Below, one piece after another: positions 44,509-53,229 of a stretch of DNA of 64,000 bases (position 1 is its first letter; every line of letters begins with the position of its first letter). Below the pieces are notes generated by a model. The model saw only the letters and a program-made list of their open reading frames with translations, was not told where the DNA came from and did not search any database. Source of the DNA: CAVVMA01 sp963788205 (lineage in GTDB: Bacteria > Desulfobacterota > Binatia > Binatales > Binataceae); NCBI GenBank assembly GCA_963788205.1, contig CAWBGG010000005.1, positions 186,001 to 250,000 on the forward strand, in the 5' to 3' direction. Position numbers and translations under genes: made by a program.

Positions 44509-44630
44509 ATGGACTGAGATCGGATTCGCGCCGCGAGCGCAGAGCGCTCTGTTGATGCGCATCATGCGGCGCGTTGTCATCGCGACAATCAATTTGCTAG
44601 CCACGTAGCCGACGCAATGTATCCAGTGCT

Positions 44631-45770
44631 ATGAAGAGGACCGCGCAATCACCCGCCACCTACGGCGGTGCCGGGGTCGATTCGCGCCTCGAGGAGGCCG
44701 GCCTTGCCGAGCTTGGCGCGTGGGTCAATCGGACCTTCGCGCTTAACCCGCGCAAGCCGCTGCTCCCGCTCGGATACTTCGCCAACGTTATCGAGCTCTC
44801 GCCCGACCAGGGATTGGCGATTTCCACCGACGGCGTGGGCACCAAGCTCCTGATCGCGCAGGCGCTCCGCAAGTACGACACGGTCGGGATCGATTGCGTC
44901 GCGATGAACGCCAACGACATCATCTGCGTCGGTGCGCGGCCGATCTCGATGGTCGATTACATCGCCGTGCAGAAGATCGAGCCCGGCTTTCTCGCCGAAC
45001 TCGGCAAGGGACTCTACGCCGGCGCCGAGGCCGCCGGGATCAACATTCCGGGCGGCGAGATCGCGCAGGTCTCCGAGATGATTCGCGATGACGTTCGCCA
45101 GGGCTACGGATTCGATCTGGTCGGGACCTGCGTCGGAACCGTCCATCCGCAGCGGATCATTATCGGCCAGGCGATCGAGCCCGGCGACGCGGTCGTCGGA
45201 ATCGCCAGCAGCGGAATCCACAGCAACGGACTTACGCTCGCCCGGCGCGTGCTGTTTCGCGAATCGATGGCGGCGTTGTCGGAACATGTCGCCGCGCTGG
45301 GCAGAACCCTGGGCGAAGAGTTGCTGGCTCCAACCCACATCTATGTTCGCGAAGTGATGCAGATGCTCGCCGACGGGTTGGCGGTCAGGGCGCTGATTCA
45401 TATCACCAGCGACGGCCTGCTCAATCTGGCGCGGGTTGCATCCGAGACCGGCTATGTAATCGACGACCCGCTGGAGTCGCCTCCGATTTTCGCGATGATC
45501 CAGCAGGCCGGGAACGTTCCCGACCACGAGATGTTCCAGGTCTACAACCTCGGCACGGGCTTTTGCGTAGTGGTCGCACCTCACGATGCCGACCGGGTCG
45601 TGAGTATCGCGCGCCAGCACGGCCGCCGCGCCAAGGTGATCGGCTATGCCGTGCGCGACCCCGAAAAGCGGGTCTGGATACCCTCGGCCAAGCTGGTCGG
45701 CAAGGGCGACGGCTTCGAGCCCGCCACCGATTTGCCGCCCGCCCGTCCGCCCCGCCACACCGCGCGCTAG
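44631..45770 (+). CDS. purM: Phosphoribosylformylglycinamidine cyclo-ligase (AIR synthetase)
   Basis: Fifth step of purine synthesis, forming aminoimidazole ribotide with ATP. The 379-residue protein has the N-terminal AGVD segment, the ATP-binding STDGVGTKLLIA motif, CVAMNANDIICVGARP, VGIASSGIHSNGLTLAR and the LNLARV region in the C-terminal half. It is a little longer than E. coli PurM because of a Pro-rich tail (PARPPRHTAR). No other pur gene is nearby. Confidence 0.88.
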   Translation: MKRTAQSPATYGGAGVDSRLEEAGLAELGAWVNRTFALNPRKPLLPLGYFANVIELSPDQGLAISTDGVGTKLLIAQALRKYDTVGIDCVAMNANDIICVGARPISMVDYIAVQKIEPGFLAELGKGLYAGAEAAGINIPGGEIAQVSEMIRDDVRQGYGFDLVGTCVGTVHPQRIIIGQAIEPGDAVVGIASSGIHSNGLTLARRVLFRESMAALSEHVAALGRTLGEELLAPTHIYVREVMQMLADGLAVRALIHITSDGLLNLARVASETGYVIDDPLESPPIFAMIQQAGNVPDHEMFQVYNLGTGFCVVVAPHDADRVVSIARQHGRRAKVIGYAVRDPEKRVWIPSAKLVGKGDGFEPATDLPPARPPRHTAR

Positions 45771-45818
45771 TGTCTCGAACGTCGCCGCGACAACTCGCAA
45801 CACGGCGGTGTTTACCGC

Positions 45819-45824
45819 TAGAAT
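45819..45824 (+). promoter_or_regulatory. -10 box directly upstream of cysteine synthase
   Basis: TAGAAT seven bases before ATG 45832. At this spacing transcription would begin at or next to the start codon, suggesting a leaderless mRNA. No clear -35 box is visible. Confidence 0.35.
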
Positions 45825-45831
45825 CGCCCAT

Positions 45832-46767
45832 ATGCCTGTAAGCGTCGCGCGTTCTCCCTTGGAACTGATCGGCCATACCCCCGTCGTTCGCCTCAACCGC
45901 TTGCCGGGCAAGGACGACGCCGAAGTCTGGGCCAAGCTCGAAAACTACAATCCCGGCGGCAGCGTCAAGGATCGAATCTGCCTGGCGATGATCGAGCAGG
46001 CCGAACGCGAGGGACAGCTCAAGCCGGGCAACACGATCGTCGAGCCGACCAGTGGCAATACCGGCATCGGCCTGGCGCTGGTCGCCGCCGTCAAGGGTTA
46101 CAAGCTAATTCTCACGATGCCCGACACGATGAGCGAGGAGCGCCGCTCGTTGCTCGCCGCCTACGGGGCGCAACTGGTGCTCACGCCCGACACGCGCGGG
46201 ATGCACGGCGCGATCGCCAAGGCCGAAGAACTGGCCCGCGAAAATCCGGACTACTTCATGCCGCAGCAGTTCAGCAATCCGGCCAATCCCCGGATGCACT
46301 ACACCAGCACCGGGCCTGAGCTGGTCGAGCAGTTGCCGCAGATCGACGCCTTCGTTTCGGGCGTCGGCACCGGCGGAACGATTACCGGCACCGGGCACTA
46401 TCTCCGTGAGCATCTCAAGAACAAGCTCGTGATCGCCGCGGTGGAACCGCGCAACTCACCGGTTTTATCCGGCGGAGAGCCGGGCTTCCACAAGATTCAG
46501 GGCATCGGCGCGGGCTTCGTGCCCGAGAACCTCGACAGCAAGGTCTACGACGAGATTATCAAAGTCGGCGACGATGACGCGGCGGTTTACACGCGGCGGC
46601 TGGCCCGCGAAGAAGGGATGCTGGTCGGAATATCGTCGGGCGCGAACTGCTGCGCCGCCCTGCAGGTCGCGCACCGCCTTGGCAAGGGCAAGGTCGTGGT
46701 GACGGTTTTCTGCGATACCGGCGAGCGCTACCTGACCACCGACCTCTTCCAGGCCGAAGGAATTTAG
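45832..46767 (+). CDS. cysK: Cysteine synthase (O-acetylserine sulfhydrylase)
   Basis: PLP enzyme making cysteine from O-acetylserine and sulfide. The 311 residues match CysK. The PLP lysine is Lys46 in NYNPGGSVKDR, the substrate loop is PTSGNTGIGLA, and the phosphate-binding GVGTGGTITGTGHYL is present. ATG 45832 begins the family's usual N-terminus (RSPLELIGHTPVVRLN). A CysM or cystathionine beta-synthase role is possible but less likely. Confidence 0.93.
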   Translation: MPVSVARSPLELIGHTPVVRLNRLPGKDDAEVWAKLENYNPGGSVKDRICLAMIEQAEREGQLKPGNTIVEPTSGNTGIGLALVAAVKGYKLILTMPDTMSEERRSLLAAYGAQLVLTPDTRGMHGAIAKAEELARENPDYFMPQQFSNPANPRMHYTSTGPELVEQLPQIDAFVSGVGTGGTITGTGHYLREHLKNKLVIAAVEPRNSPVLSGGEPGFHKIQGIGAGFVPENLDSKVYDEIIKVGDDDAAVYTRRLAREEGMLVGISSGANCCAALQVAHRLGKGKVVVTVFCDTGERYLTTDLFQAEGI

Positions 46768-46782
46768 CAAGGAATTTAGAAA

Positions 46783-46869
46783 GACCGGCGGGACGCCGGT
46801 CCTACTTCGAATAGGGAACCGCAGCAAGACCACGACGCGATCCCAAGTAGGGCCGGCGTCTCGCCGGCC
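46783..46869. repeat. Inverted-repeat element between cysK and larE
   Basis: Two hairpins, GACCGGCG-GGA-CGCCGGTC (46783-46801) and GGCCGGCG-TCT-CGCCGGCC (46851-46869), are linked by complementary CCTACTT and AAGTAGG. The whole therefore forms one long imperfect palindrome, like a REP pair. The first hairpin may also terminate the cysK transcript. Confidence 0.65.
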
Positions 46870-46890
46870 AGCCACAGCTACCGCAACCAC

Positions 46891-47715
46891 ATGGACGCAA
46901 TCGACGCCAAACTCGCTCACTTGCGCGGCGTCTTCGTGCCGCTGGACGCGGTGCTGATCGCCTTCTCGGGCGGTGTCGATTCGACCCTGGTTCTGAAGGT
47001 TGCGCACGACACGATCGGCGATCGCGCGCTGGCGCTGACCACCATTTCGCCCACGATGCCTGCCGAGGATCGCGACACCGCGATCGCGATGGCGCGTCAG
47101 ATCGGCGTGCGCCATCTGATCGTCGAATCCAACGAGCTGGAGATTCCGGGCTACGCCGCCAATCCCGTCGACCGCTGCTACCTGTGCAAGACCAACCTGT
47201 TCACGGTCTGCGAGGCCAAAGCGCGCGAGCTTCGAATCACCGCGATCGTCGACGGCCTCAACCTCGATGACCTCCACGACTACCGGCCGGGGATAAAGGC
47301 GGCGACGGAAAAACTGGTTCGCCATCCATTGGTCGAATCGGAGCTCACCAAGGCCGAGGTGCGCGAGCTCTCGCGCCGGCTGGGACTGCCCACCTGGGAT
47401 CGCGCCGCGTCACCGTGCCTCTCCTCGCGCTTCCCCTACGGCACCACGATTACGCCCGACGGGCTGGAAAAGGTTGCGCGCGGAGAGCAGCTCCTGCACG
47501 CGCTCGGCTTCAAGGTCGCGCGGGTGCGCTATCACGGCGAGGTCGCGCGGGTCGAAGTCGAGACCCATGAGATTGAACGGATGCTGAAGCCCGAGATCCG
47601 CGAGTTGATCGACCGCGAGCTCAAGAACATCGGCTTCCGGTTCGTGACGCTCGATCTGCGCGGCTTCCGCTCCGGCTCGCTCAACGAAGGACTGCCGATC
47701 GCCAATGGAAAGTAA
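46891..47715 (+). CDS. larE: ATP-dependent sacrificial sulfur transferase LarE
   Basis: Member of the PP-loop pyrophosphatase family that donates sulfur from its own cysteine to build the nickel-pincer cofactor (lactate racemase and related enzymes). The PP-loop FSGGVDSTLVLK is at residues 24-35; CYLCK and the SPCLSSRFPYG segment, which holds the sacrificial cysteine in studied LarE, are present. The 274-residue length is typical. larB and larC are not in the window. The gene overlaps the following methyltransferase by 11 bases. Confidence 0.88.
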   Translation: MDAIDAKLAHLRGVFVPLDAVLIAFSGGVDSTLVLKVAHDTIGDRALALTTISPTMPAEDRDTAIAMARQIGVRHLIVESNELEIPGYAANPVDRCYLCKTNLFTVCEAKARELRITAIVDGLNLDDLHDYRPGIKAATEKLVRHPLVESELTKAEVRELSRRLGLPTWDRAASPCLSSRFPYGTTITPDGLEKVARGEQLLHALGFKVARVRYHGEVARVEVETHEIERMLKPEIRELIDRELKNIGFRFVTLDLRGFRSGSLNEGLPIANGK

Positions 47716-48445
47716 GGCCGATGGCGGCGGCGGATTCGTCGAGAGCGCCGAACTCTACGACGCGATCTACCATTTCAAAGACTACGCCCGCGAATGCCAG
47801 CGTATCCGCGAGCTGATCGACGGATCCGTCGCGGGCGCGCGCACGATCCTCAACGTCGCCTGCGGCACCGGGAACCACGCGAAGTTCTTGAAGGATCACT
47901 ACGCGGTCGACGGCGTCGATATCAACCCAGACTACCTGCGCGCGGCACGCGGCAAAAATCCCTCGGGCCATTACGCTTGCGGCGACATGACCGATTTCGA
48001 TCTCGGCCGCACCTACGATGTGGTCACGTGCCTGTTCAGCGCGATCGGCAATGTCAAAACGGTTGATCGGCTGGAGCGCGCGATCGCCTGCATGGCGCGC
48101 CATACGCGGCCCGGCGGCCTGCTGATGGTCGAGCCGTGGTTCACGCCTGACCGCTGGAACCCCGGGGCGCAGTACATCCATACCGGCGAGATCAATCGCG
48201 GAGTCGGCGCGGACAAGGTCTGCCGGATGAGCCTCAGCGGCCGCGAGGGTAATCATTCGGTGATCCTGTTCCATTACCTGCGCGGCACACCCGACGGAAT
48301 CGAGCATTACCAGGAGCGGATGGATTTCGGCTTGTTCACTCGCGACGAGATGACACAGGCTTTCGAATCGGCGGGGATGCAGGTGCGGTACGACCCCGAA
48401 GGCCTGATGGGCCGCGGCCTGTATCTCGCCGCGCATCGGGGCTGA
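47705..48445 (+). CDS. Class I SAM-dependent methyltransferase
   Basis: A 246-residue methyltransferase resembling the dTDP-sugar N-dimethyltransferase (DesVI/TylM1) group: ELYDAIYHFKDYARECQRIR at the N-terminus, SAM motif I ILNVACGTGNHAKFL, motif II VDGVDINPDYL and the DVVTCLFSAIGNV segment. The C-terminal beta extension (EPWFTPDRWNPGAQYIHT) is also of that type. The substrate is unknown. It begins inside the end of larE. Confidence 0.83.
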   Translation: MESKADGGGGFVESAELYDAIYHFKDYARECQRIRELIDGSVAGARTILNVACGTGNHAKFLKDHYAVDGVDINPDYLRAARGKNPSGHYACGDMTDFDLGRTYDVVTCLFSAIGNVKTVDRLERAIACMARHTRPGGLLMVEPWFTPDRWNPGAQYIHTGEINRGVGADKVCRMSLSGREGNHSVILFHYLRGTPDGIEHYQERMDFGLFTRDEMTQAFESAGMQVRYDPEGLMGRGLYLAAHRG

Positions 48446-48559
48446 TCCCGCACTGCGCGCCCTGATCAGAACCACGACATAGGTGCTCACTGCCTTCTTG
48501 CCGCAGCCCGGTAGGGACTGCGATAATGCCGCGTGGGGTAGAAGGGTACGGGGCACGGT

Positions 48560-49291
48560 ATGCGAGAACGCACTTGCGCCCTGGTGGTTGTGGGTAACGA
48601 AATTCTTTCCGGCAAGATCCAGGATACCAACGCCTATTTCGCGGCCTGCGAGTTGCGCAAAGCCGGCGTTGCACTGGATCGAATCGCCGTCGTCCCCGAC
48701 GATCTCGATGCGATCGCCAGCGAAGTCAAGCACTGCGCCGGCCGCTTCGACGTGGTGATCACCTCCGGCGGCGTCGGTCCGACCCACGATGACGTCACGA
48801 TGGAAGGCGTCGCGCGTGCGTTTAACCGCAAGCTCGTGATGGATCCCGAACTGACGCGCCTGATTCATCAGCACTTCACCGATCGCGTCAATGCCGCCGG
48901 CCTCAAGATGGCGGAAGTGCCGGAAGGATCGGTGCTCAACCAGGCGGATGACCGCTGGTTCCCCACCGTGCAGTTCCAGAACGTCTATATCCTGCCCGGA
49001 ATCCCGCAGCTCTTCGAAGCCAAGCTGCTGGCGCTGATGAGCCGTTTCGCGGCCGACCCGTACTTTTCACATGCGATTTACCTGAACGCGAGCGAAGGCC
49101 GGATCGCGCAGCATCTCAACTCCTGTCTCGCCCGGTATCCGAAGCTCATGCTCGGTTCGTATCCCAAGCTGAACAATCCCGAGTATCGCGTAAAGCTCAC
49201 GCTCGAATCCAAGGATCGCGACTATCTGGAAAGCGCCTTTCGCGATCTGCTGGAAGCGTTACCCAAAGATGCGGTGGTAAAGACCGAATAA
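48560..49291 (+). CDS. Molybdopterin-binding (CinA N-terminal type) domain protein
   Basis: A 243-residue protein with the MoaB/Mog-type fold as in the N-terminal half of CinA. Segments: VVVGNEILSGKIQDTNAYF, VITSGGVGPTHDDVTMEGVA and VYILPGIPQLFEAKL. The nicotinamide-nucleotide amidase domain of CinA is absent. Stand-alone versions occur in many bacteria and may act on FAD or ADP-ribose pyrophosphate-like substrates; the precise role is unknown. Confidence 0.82.
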   Translation: MRERTCALVVVGNEILSGKIQDTNAYFAACELRKAGVALDRIAVVPDDLDAIASEVKHCAGRFDVVITSGGVGPTHDDVTMEGVARAFNRKLVMDPELTRLIHQHFTDRVNAAGLKMAEVPEGSVLNQADDRWFPTVQFQNVYILPGIPQLFEAKLLALMSRFAADPYFSHAIYLNASEGRIAQHLNSCLARYPKLMLGSYPKLNNPEYRVKLTLESKDRDYLESAFRDLLEALPKDAVVKTE

Positions 49292-49316
49292 AGGTCGTGG
49301 TTGGAGGAGGTTTAAG

Positions 49317-49880
49317 ATGTTCAAGGTGAGGAACAGGGTTTCGCCAAAGGTTTCGCGAAGGCTTTTGATGGCCGCGCTCGCGCTGGCATTGCTCGCTGCG
49401 CCCGCGCCGATGTTCGCCCAGGATTTCAGCCCGCTGACACCCGACCCGGCGCAGGTTCCGCAGCCGGCTGGCGGCGGCGTCAACTGGGGCGGCGTGGGAT
49501 GGGGCGCGCTTTCAGTGTTCGCCAACATCCCCTACGTACCGGCGAAGCTTCTCTACGCGCTTACGGGCAGTCTGGTCGGCGCCGGCGCATGGGCGATGAC
49601 GGCGGGCAATACCCAGGTCGCCAACACGGTATGGCGCAGCTCGCTGGGCGGTGACTACGTGCTCACGCCGAGCATGTTGCAGGGCAAGGATCCAATCAGC
49701 TTCGCCGGTCCGACTTCGACGGCACCGGCGGCGGTAACGGTAAAGTCCGCGCCCGCGATCGCGTCGAACAGCCCACTGGGCGCCACTGTGGCGTCGTCGG
49801 GGCCGAGTCCGGCGGTACCGGCGGCGCCTGATCAGGGCACCGGCCCGGTGGGTAGCCGCGCCGACCGGAGTATCGAGTAA
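49317..49880 (+). CDS. Secreted hypothetical protein
   Basis: A 187-residue protein with a clear signal peptide (RRLLMAALALALLAAPAPMFAQ), a Gly/Trp-rich segment (GGGVNWGGVGWGALSVF), a hydrophobic stretch (LLYALTGSLVGAGAWAM) and an Ala/Pro/Ser-rich tail. No family is recognised. GGAGGAGG just before ATG 49317 is a strong ribosome-binding site, supporting real expression. Confidence 0.65.
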   Translation: MFKVRNRVSPKVSRRLLMAALALALLAAPAPMFAQDFSPLTPDPAQVPQPAGGGVNWGGVGWGALSVFANIPYVPAKLLYALTGSLVGAGAWAMTAGNTQVANTVWRSSLGGDYVLTPSMLQGKDPISFAGPTSTAPAAVTVKSAPAIASNSPLGATVASSGPSPAVPAAPDQGTGPVGSRADRSIE

Positions 49881-49900
49881 ACTTGCCGGCGCACTGAAAA

Positions 49901-50251
49901 ATGAAAAAGCCGCGGTTTCTCTGGCGCTCGACCTGCACCACTTGCCGCAACGCGAGGGCGTTCCTGCGCGATGAGTTGGGCGTCGAACTCGACGAACGCG
50001 ACTACGCGCGGACGCCCTTGAGCGCCGAGGAGCTGGCCGAGATCTTCAAGGGCCGCGATCCGCGCGAGTTCCTGAATCCCAAGAGCCCGGCCTTCAAGGC
50101 CAAGGGACTCGATCCGGCCAAGCTCACGCCCCGGCAAGCGATCGATCTTATCGTCGAGGATTCGCGCCTGATGAAACGCCCGCTGGTGATAGCAGGCAAG
50201 CGGATTATCGCCGGTTTCGATCGCGAGCAGTTGCGCGCCGCGCTCTCCTGA
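49901..50251 (+). CDS. ArsC/Spx family thioredoxin-fold protein
   Basis: A 116-residue protein of the glutaredoxin-like arsenate reductase/Spx family. The redox motif STCTTCRNA lies near the N-terminus; NPKSPAFKAKGLDP, then LIVEDSRLMKRPLVIAGKRIIAGFD follows the conserved family body, including the cis-Pro region. It could be a YffB-like reductase rather than a true arsenate reductase; no arsenic genes are nearby. Confidence 0.83.
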   Translation: MKKPRFLWRSTCTTCRNARAFLRDELGVELDERDYARTPLSAEELAEIFKGRDPREFLNPKSPAFKAKGLDPAKLTPRQAIDLIVEDSRLMKRPLVIAGKRIIAGFDREQLRAALS

Positions 50252-50347
50252 ACCATCCCGGGCCCGGCCGCCGTGCGCGGCCCGCGTGCATCGCGCGGGC
50301 TGCGATGCTAAATCCTGACTGCCGGCCCGTGCCCGGGAGGTTATTCG

Positions 50348-51769
50348 ATGGACGAACTCTGCTTCGCCTCCGCCAGCCGCCTTGTCAACCTGTTGCGCAC
50401 CCGCGAGGTCTCTTCCGCAGAACTGGTCGCGGCCTTCTTTGAACGAATCGAGACGCTCAACCATAAGGTCAACGCCGTCGTGACCCTGGTCGAAGAGCGC
50501 GCACTTGAAGAGGCCGAGGAATCCGACCGCAAACTCGCCCAGACCCCCCAAGGACGGCCGCTCGAAGGGCTGCCGATCACGATCAAGGACCATATCGCGA
50601 CCGCCGGCGTCCGCTCGACCAACGGGATGAAGCTCCTGGAGCATCATGTGCCCAATCGCGACGCGCCGGTCGTCGAGCGCCTGCGCGCCGCCGGCGCGAT
50701 CGTGATCGCCAAGACCAACGTTCCTGAAATGTCGATGGACTACGATTGCGACAACCCGGTATTCGGCGCGACGCGCAATCCGTGGAACCTCGACCGCGTG
50801 CCGGGCGGCTCCAGCGGCGGAGAAGCGGCCGCGCTCGCCGCGGGGTTCTCGCCGCTCGGGATGGGCTCCGATATCGGCGGCTCGATTCGGGTGCCGGCGC
50901 ATTTCTGCGGCGTAGTCGGACTGAAACCCGGCTGGGGAACCGTGCCGCCCAACGGCGCGATGGTCGGGCCGATCCCGGAATTCACTCCGCTGGCGCCGCC
51001 GTGGATCGAGATGGCGGTGGTCGGACCGCTGGCCCGATTCGTCGATGATCTCACGCTGGCCTATAACCTCGTGCGCGGAGCGCATCCGAGCTCGCCGCAT
51101 ACCGCGCCGTCGTCCGAGGCGCGTCCCGAGACGGTCGATTTGAAGCGGCTACGATGCGCCTTTTTCACCAGCGGCGGCCCGATGCCGGTGGCGCCGGAGA
51201 TCAGGGCCGCGGTACAGGGCGCCGCTCGCGCGCTCAATAAAATCGGCGTGCCGGTTGATGAGAAGACGCCGCCGATCGCGGACGCCGCCGGTCTCTGGAT
51301 GCAATACCTCACGGCCGACGGCAACAGGCCGCTGCTCGCCGCGCTGGGCGAAAACGCCAAGCTGTCGCGCGAGCGGCTGCGGCTGCTGTTCCCGCCTGTA
51401 ACCGATATGGCCGCTTCCGAGTTCTTTGCGGTTTCAGTCACGCGCGACGCGTTTCGCGCCGAGCTTGCGAACTTCATGGAACGCTATCGAGTAATCCTCT
51501 GTCCGGCCTTCTGCACCACGGCGTTCGCGCAGGGCGGACTGGCAGTCGAAGTCGAAGGCCAGACCTGGCCCGTATACACCGCCGGATGGCCGAGCACCTG
51601 GGTCAATCTCGCGGGACTGCCCGCGGCGGTCGTTCCCGCGGGACGCGATCGCGACGGCCTGCCGATCGGCGTCCAGATCGTTGGGCGCGCGTTCGAGGAA
51701 GAAACCGTGCTCGCGGTCGCACGCGCGCTCGAATCCGAACTCGGCGGCTTTCAGCGCCCGCCGCTGTAG
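50348..51769 (+). CDS. Amidase signature family enzyme
   Basis: A 473-residue amide hydrolase with the Ser-cisSer-Lys triad: Lys80 (ITIKDHIATAG), cis-Ser155 (PGGSSGGEAAALAAG) and Ser179 (GSDIGGSIRVPA). It resembles acetamidase/fatty-acid amide hydrolase types. GatA is unlikely because gatB/C are absent. It is followed after 20 bases by frmA in the same direction. Confidence 0.9.
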   Translation: MDELCFASASRLVNLLRTREVSSAELVAAFFERIETLNHKVNAVVTLVEERALEEAEESDRKLAQTPQGRPLEGLPITIKDHIATAGVRSTNGMKLLEHHVPNRDAPVVERLRAAGAIVIAKTNVPEMSMDYDCDNPVFGATRNPWNLDRVPGGSSGGEAAALAAGFSPLGMGSDIGGSIRVPAHFCGVVGLKPGWGTVPPNGAMVGPIPEFTPLAPPWIEMAVVGPLARFVDDLTLAYNLVRGAHPSSPHTAPSSEARPETVDLKRLRCAFFTSGGPMPVAPEIRAAVQGAARALNKIGVPVDEKTPPIADAAGLWMQYLTADGNRPLLAALGENAKLSRERLRLLFPPVTDMAASEFFAVSVTRDAFRAELANFMERYRVILCPAFCTTAFAQGGLAVEVEGQTWPVYTAGWPSTWVNLAGLPAAVVPAGRDRDGLPIGVQIVGRAFEEETVLAVARALESELGGFQRPPL

Positions 51770-51789
51770 CTCCGGCCCGGATATTCGCG

Positions 51790-52902
51790 GTGAAAGTCAA
51801 AGCCGCCGTTGTGCATCGGGCCGGGCAGCCGCTGCAGATCGAGCAGGTCGATCTCGACGGTCCGCGCAAGGGAGAAGCGCTGGTCGAGATCAAGGCGACC
51901 GGCGTCTGCCATACCGACGCGTACACGCTCTCTGGCGCCGACCCGGAGGGTCTTTTTCCAGGCATCCTCGGCCATGAGGGCGCCGGCGTGGTGGTCGAAG
52001 TCGGGCCGGGGGTAACTTCGCTGCGGCCGGGCGATCACGTTATCCCGCTTTACATCCCCGAATGCCGCCAGTGCCGCGCCTGCCTCTCGGGCCGGACCAA
52101 TCTATGCACCGCGATACGGGAAACGCAGGGGCGCGGCGTGATGCCCGACGGGACGAGCCGGTTCTCGATTGGCGGCGCGAAGGTCCATCACTACATGGGG
52201 ACCTCGACCTTCGCCAACTATACGGTCGTGCCGGAAATCGCGCTCGCCAAGGTCCGCGAAGACGCTCCCTTCGACAAGATCTGCTACATCGGATGTGGCG
52301 TCACGACCGGGATCGGCGCGGTGATCAATACCGCCCGGGTGCAGGTCGGCGATCGCGTGGTGGTGTTCGGGCTGGGTGGAATCGGACTCAACGTCGTGCA
52401 GGGCGCGCGGCTGGCGGGCGCGGGAATGATCGTCGGGATCGATCTCAACCCGGCGCGCCGCGCTATCGCGGAGAAATTCGGCGCCACTCATTTCGTCAAT
52501 CCCGCCGAGGTTGGCGGCGAGCTGGCGCCGTATCTGGTTGATCTGACCGGCGGCGGCGCGGATTTCGCTTTCGAATGCGTAGGCAATGTCAAGCTGATGC
52601 GCCAGGCGCTGGAATGCTGCCAGCGCGGATGGGGAACGAGCGTGATAATCGGCGTCGCCGCGGCGGGCGAGGAAATCTCGACCCGTCCGTTTCAGCTCGT
52701 CACCGGCAGGACCTGGAAGGGGACCGCTTTCGGCGGCGCCAGAGGCCGCCGCGACGTGCCGCGAATCGTCGATTGGTACATGGAGCGCAAGATCAATATC
52801 GACGATCTGATCACGCACGTGATGCCGCTCGAGCGCATCAACGAGGCGTTTGATCTGATGCACCAGGGAAAGTCGATCCGGACTGTAATTACGTTCCAGT
52901 AG
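51790..52902 (+). CDS. frmA: Class III alcohol dehydrogenase / S-(hydroxymethyl)glutathione dehydrogenase
   Basis: Zinc MDR dehydrogenase of 370 residues closely following the class III pattern: CHTDAYTLSGADPEGLFPGILGHEGAG (split by the catalytic zinc ligands Cys and His), the structural-zinc Cys set CRQCRACLSGRTNLC, GCGVTTGIGAV, the NAD motif VFGLGGIGLNV and GRTWKGTAFGGARGR. It oxidises the formaldehyde-glutathione adduct or a related thiol adduct, and would protect cells making formaldehyde. The start is GTG 51790; no other start fits the family N-terminus (VKAAVVHRAGQPL). Confidence 0.88.
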   Translation: MKVKAAVVHRAGQPLQIEQVDLDGPRKGEALVEIKATGVCHTDAYTLSGADPEGLFPGILGHEGAGVVVEVGPGVTSLRPGDHVIPLYIPECRQCRACLSGRTNLCTAIRETQGRGVMPDGTSRFSIGGAKVHHYMGTSTFANYTVVPEIALAKVREDAPFDKICYIGCGVTTGIGAVINTARVQVGDRVVVFGLGGIGLNVVQGARLAGAGMIVGIDLNPARRAIAEKFGATHFVNPAEVGGELAPYLVDLTGGGADFAFECVGNVKLMRQALECCQRGWGTSVIIGVAAAGEEISTRPFQLVTGRTWKGTAFGGARGRRDVPRIVDWYMERKINIDDLITHVMPLERINEAFDLMHQGKSIRTVITFQ

Positions 52903-53229
52903 GCAAGCGCCTTTGCCTGACTGCGCCTCGCGCGCCCAGCGGCTCGCTTCGCGATACTACGCGTTGCATGACCACGAGGAGCGAAACCAGCCCCCGCCGG
53001 CGCCGCCGAAACACCGCGGACCAAAACCAGGCTAAAACCTTGCCGAGCGAGGTCGTTTGGTGCACAGGCGAGTTGAAATCGGAGGGTAAAGCGGAAATGA
53101 TTCAGTACTGAGATCGCGCTGGTTCCAACCCGTGCTTCGCTCCTAGAAAGCGGGCGCGTTCGATCCTGTCGCAATTTGGAAGGGGCGCCGACCTCTGAGC
53201 AACAATTGATGAAGAGGAGGGTGCCGGAA
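52903..53229. other. Spacer between frmA and the accessory island
   Basis: About 330 bases with no supported gene. The first 60 bases past frmA are GC-rich; composition falls toward the island. No convincing terminator or promoter was found. A GAGGAGGG ribosome-binding site lies at the far end, before ATG 53230. Confidence 0.5.

Noticed and set aside
52692..53174. Minus-strand frame across the frmA end and the island spacer
   Set aside because: Half of it is antisense to frmA, and no motif or ribosome-binding site supports it.
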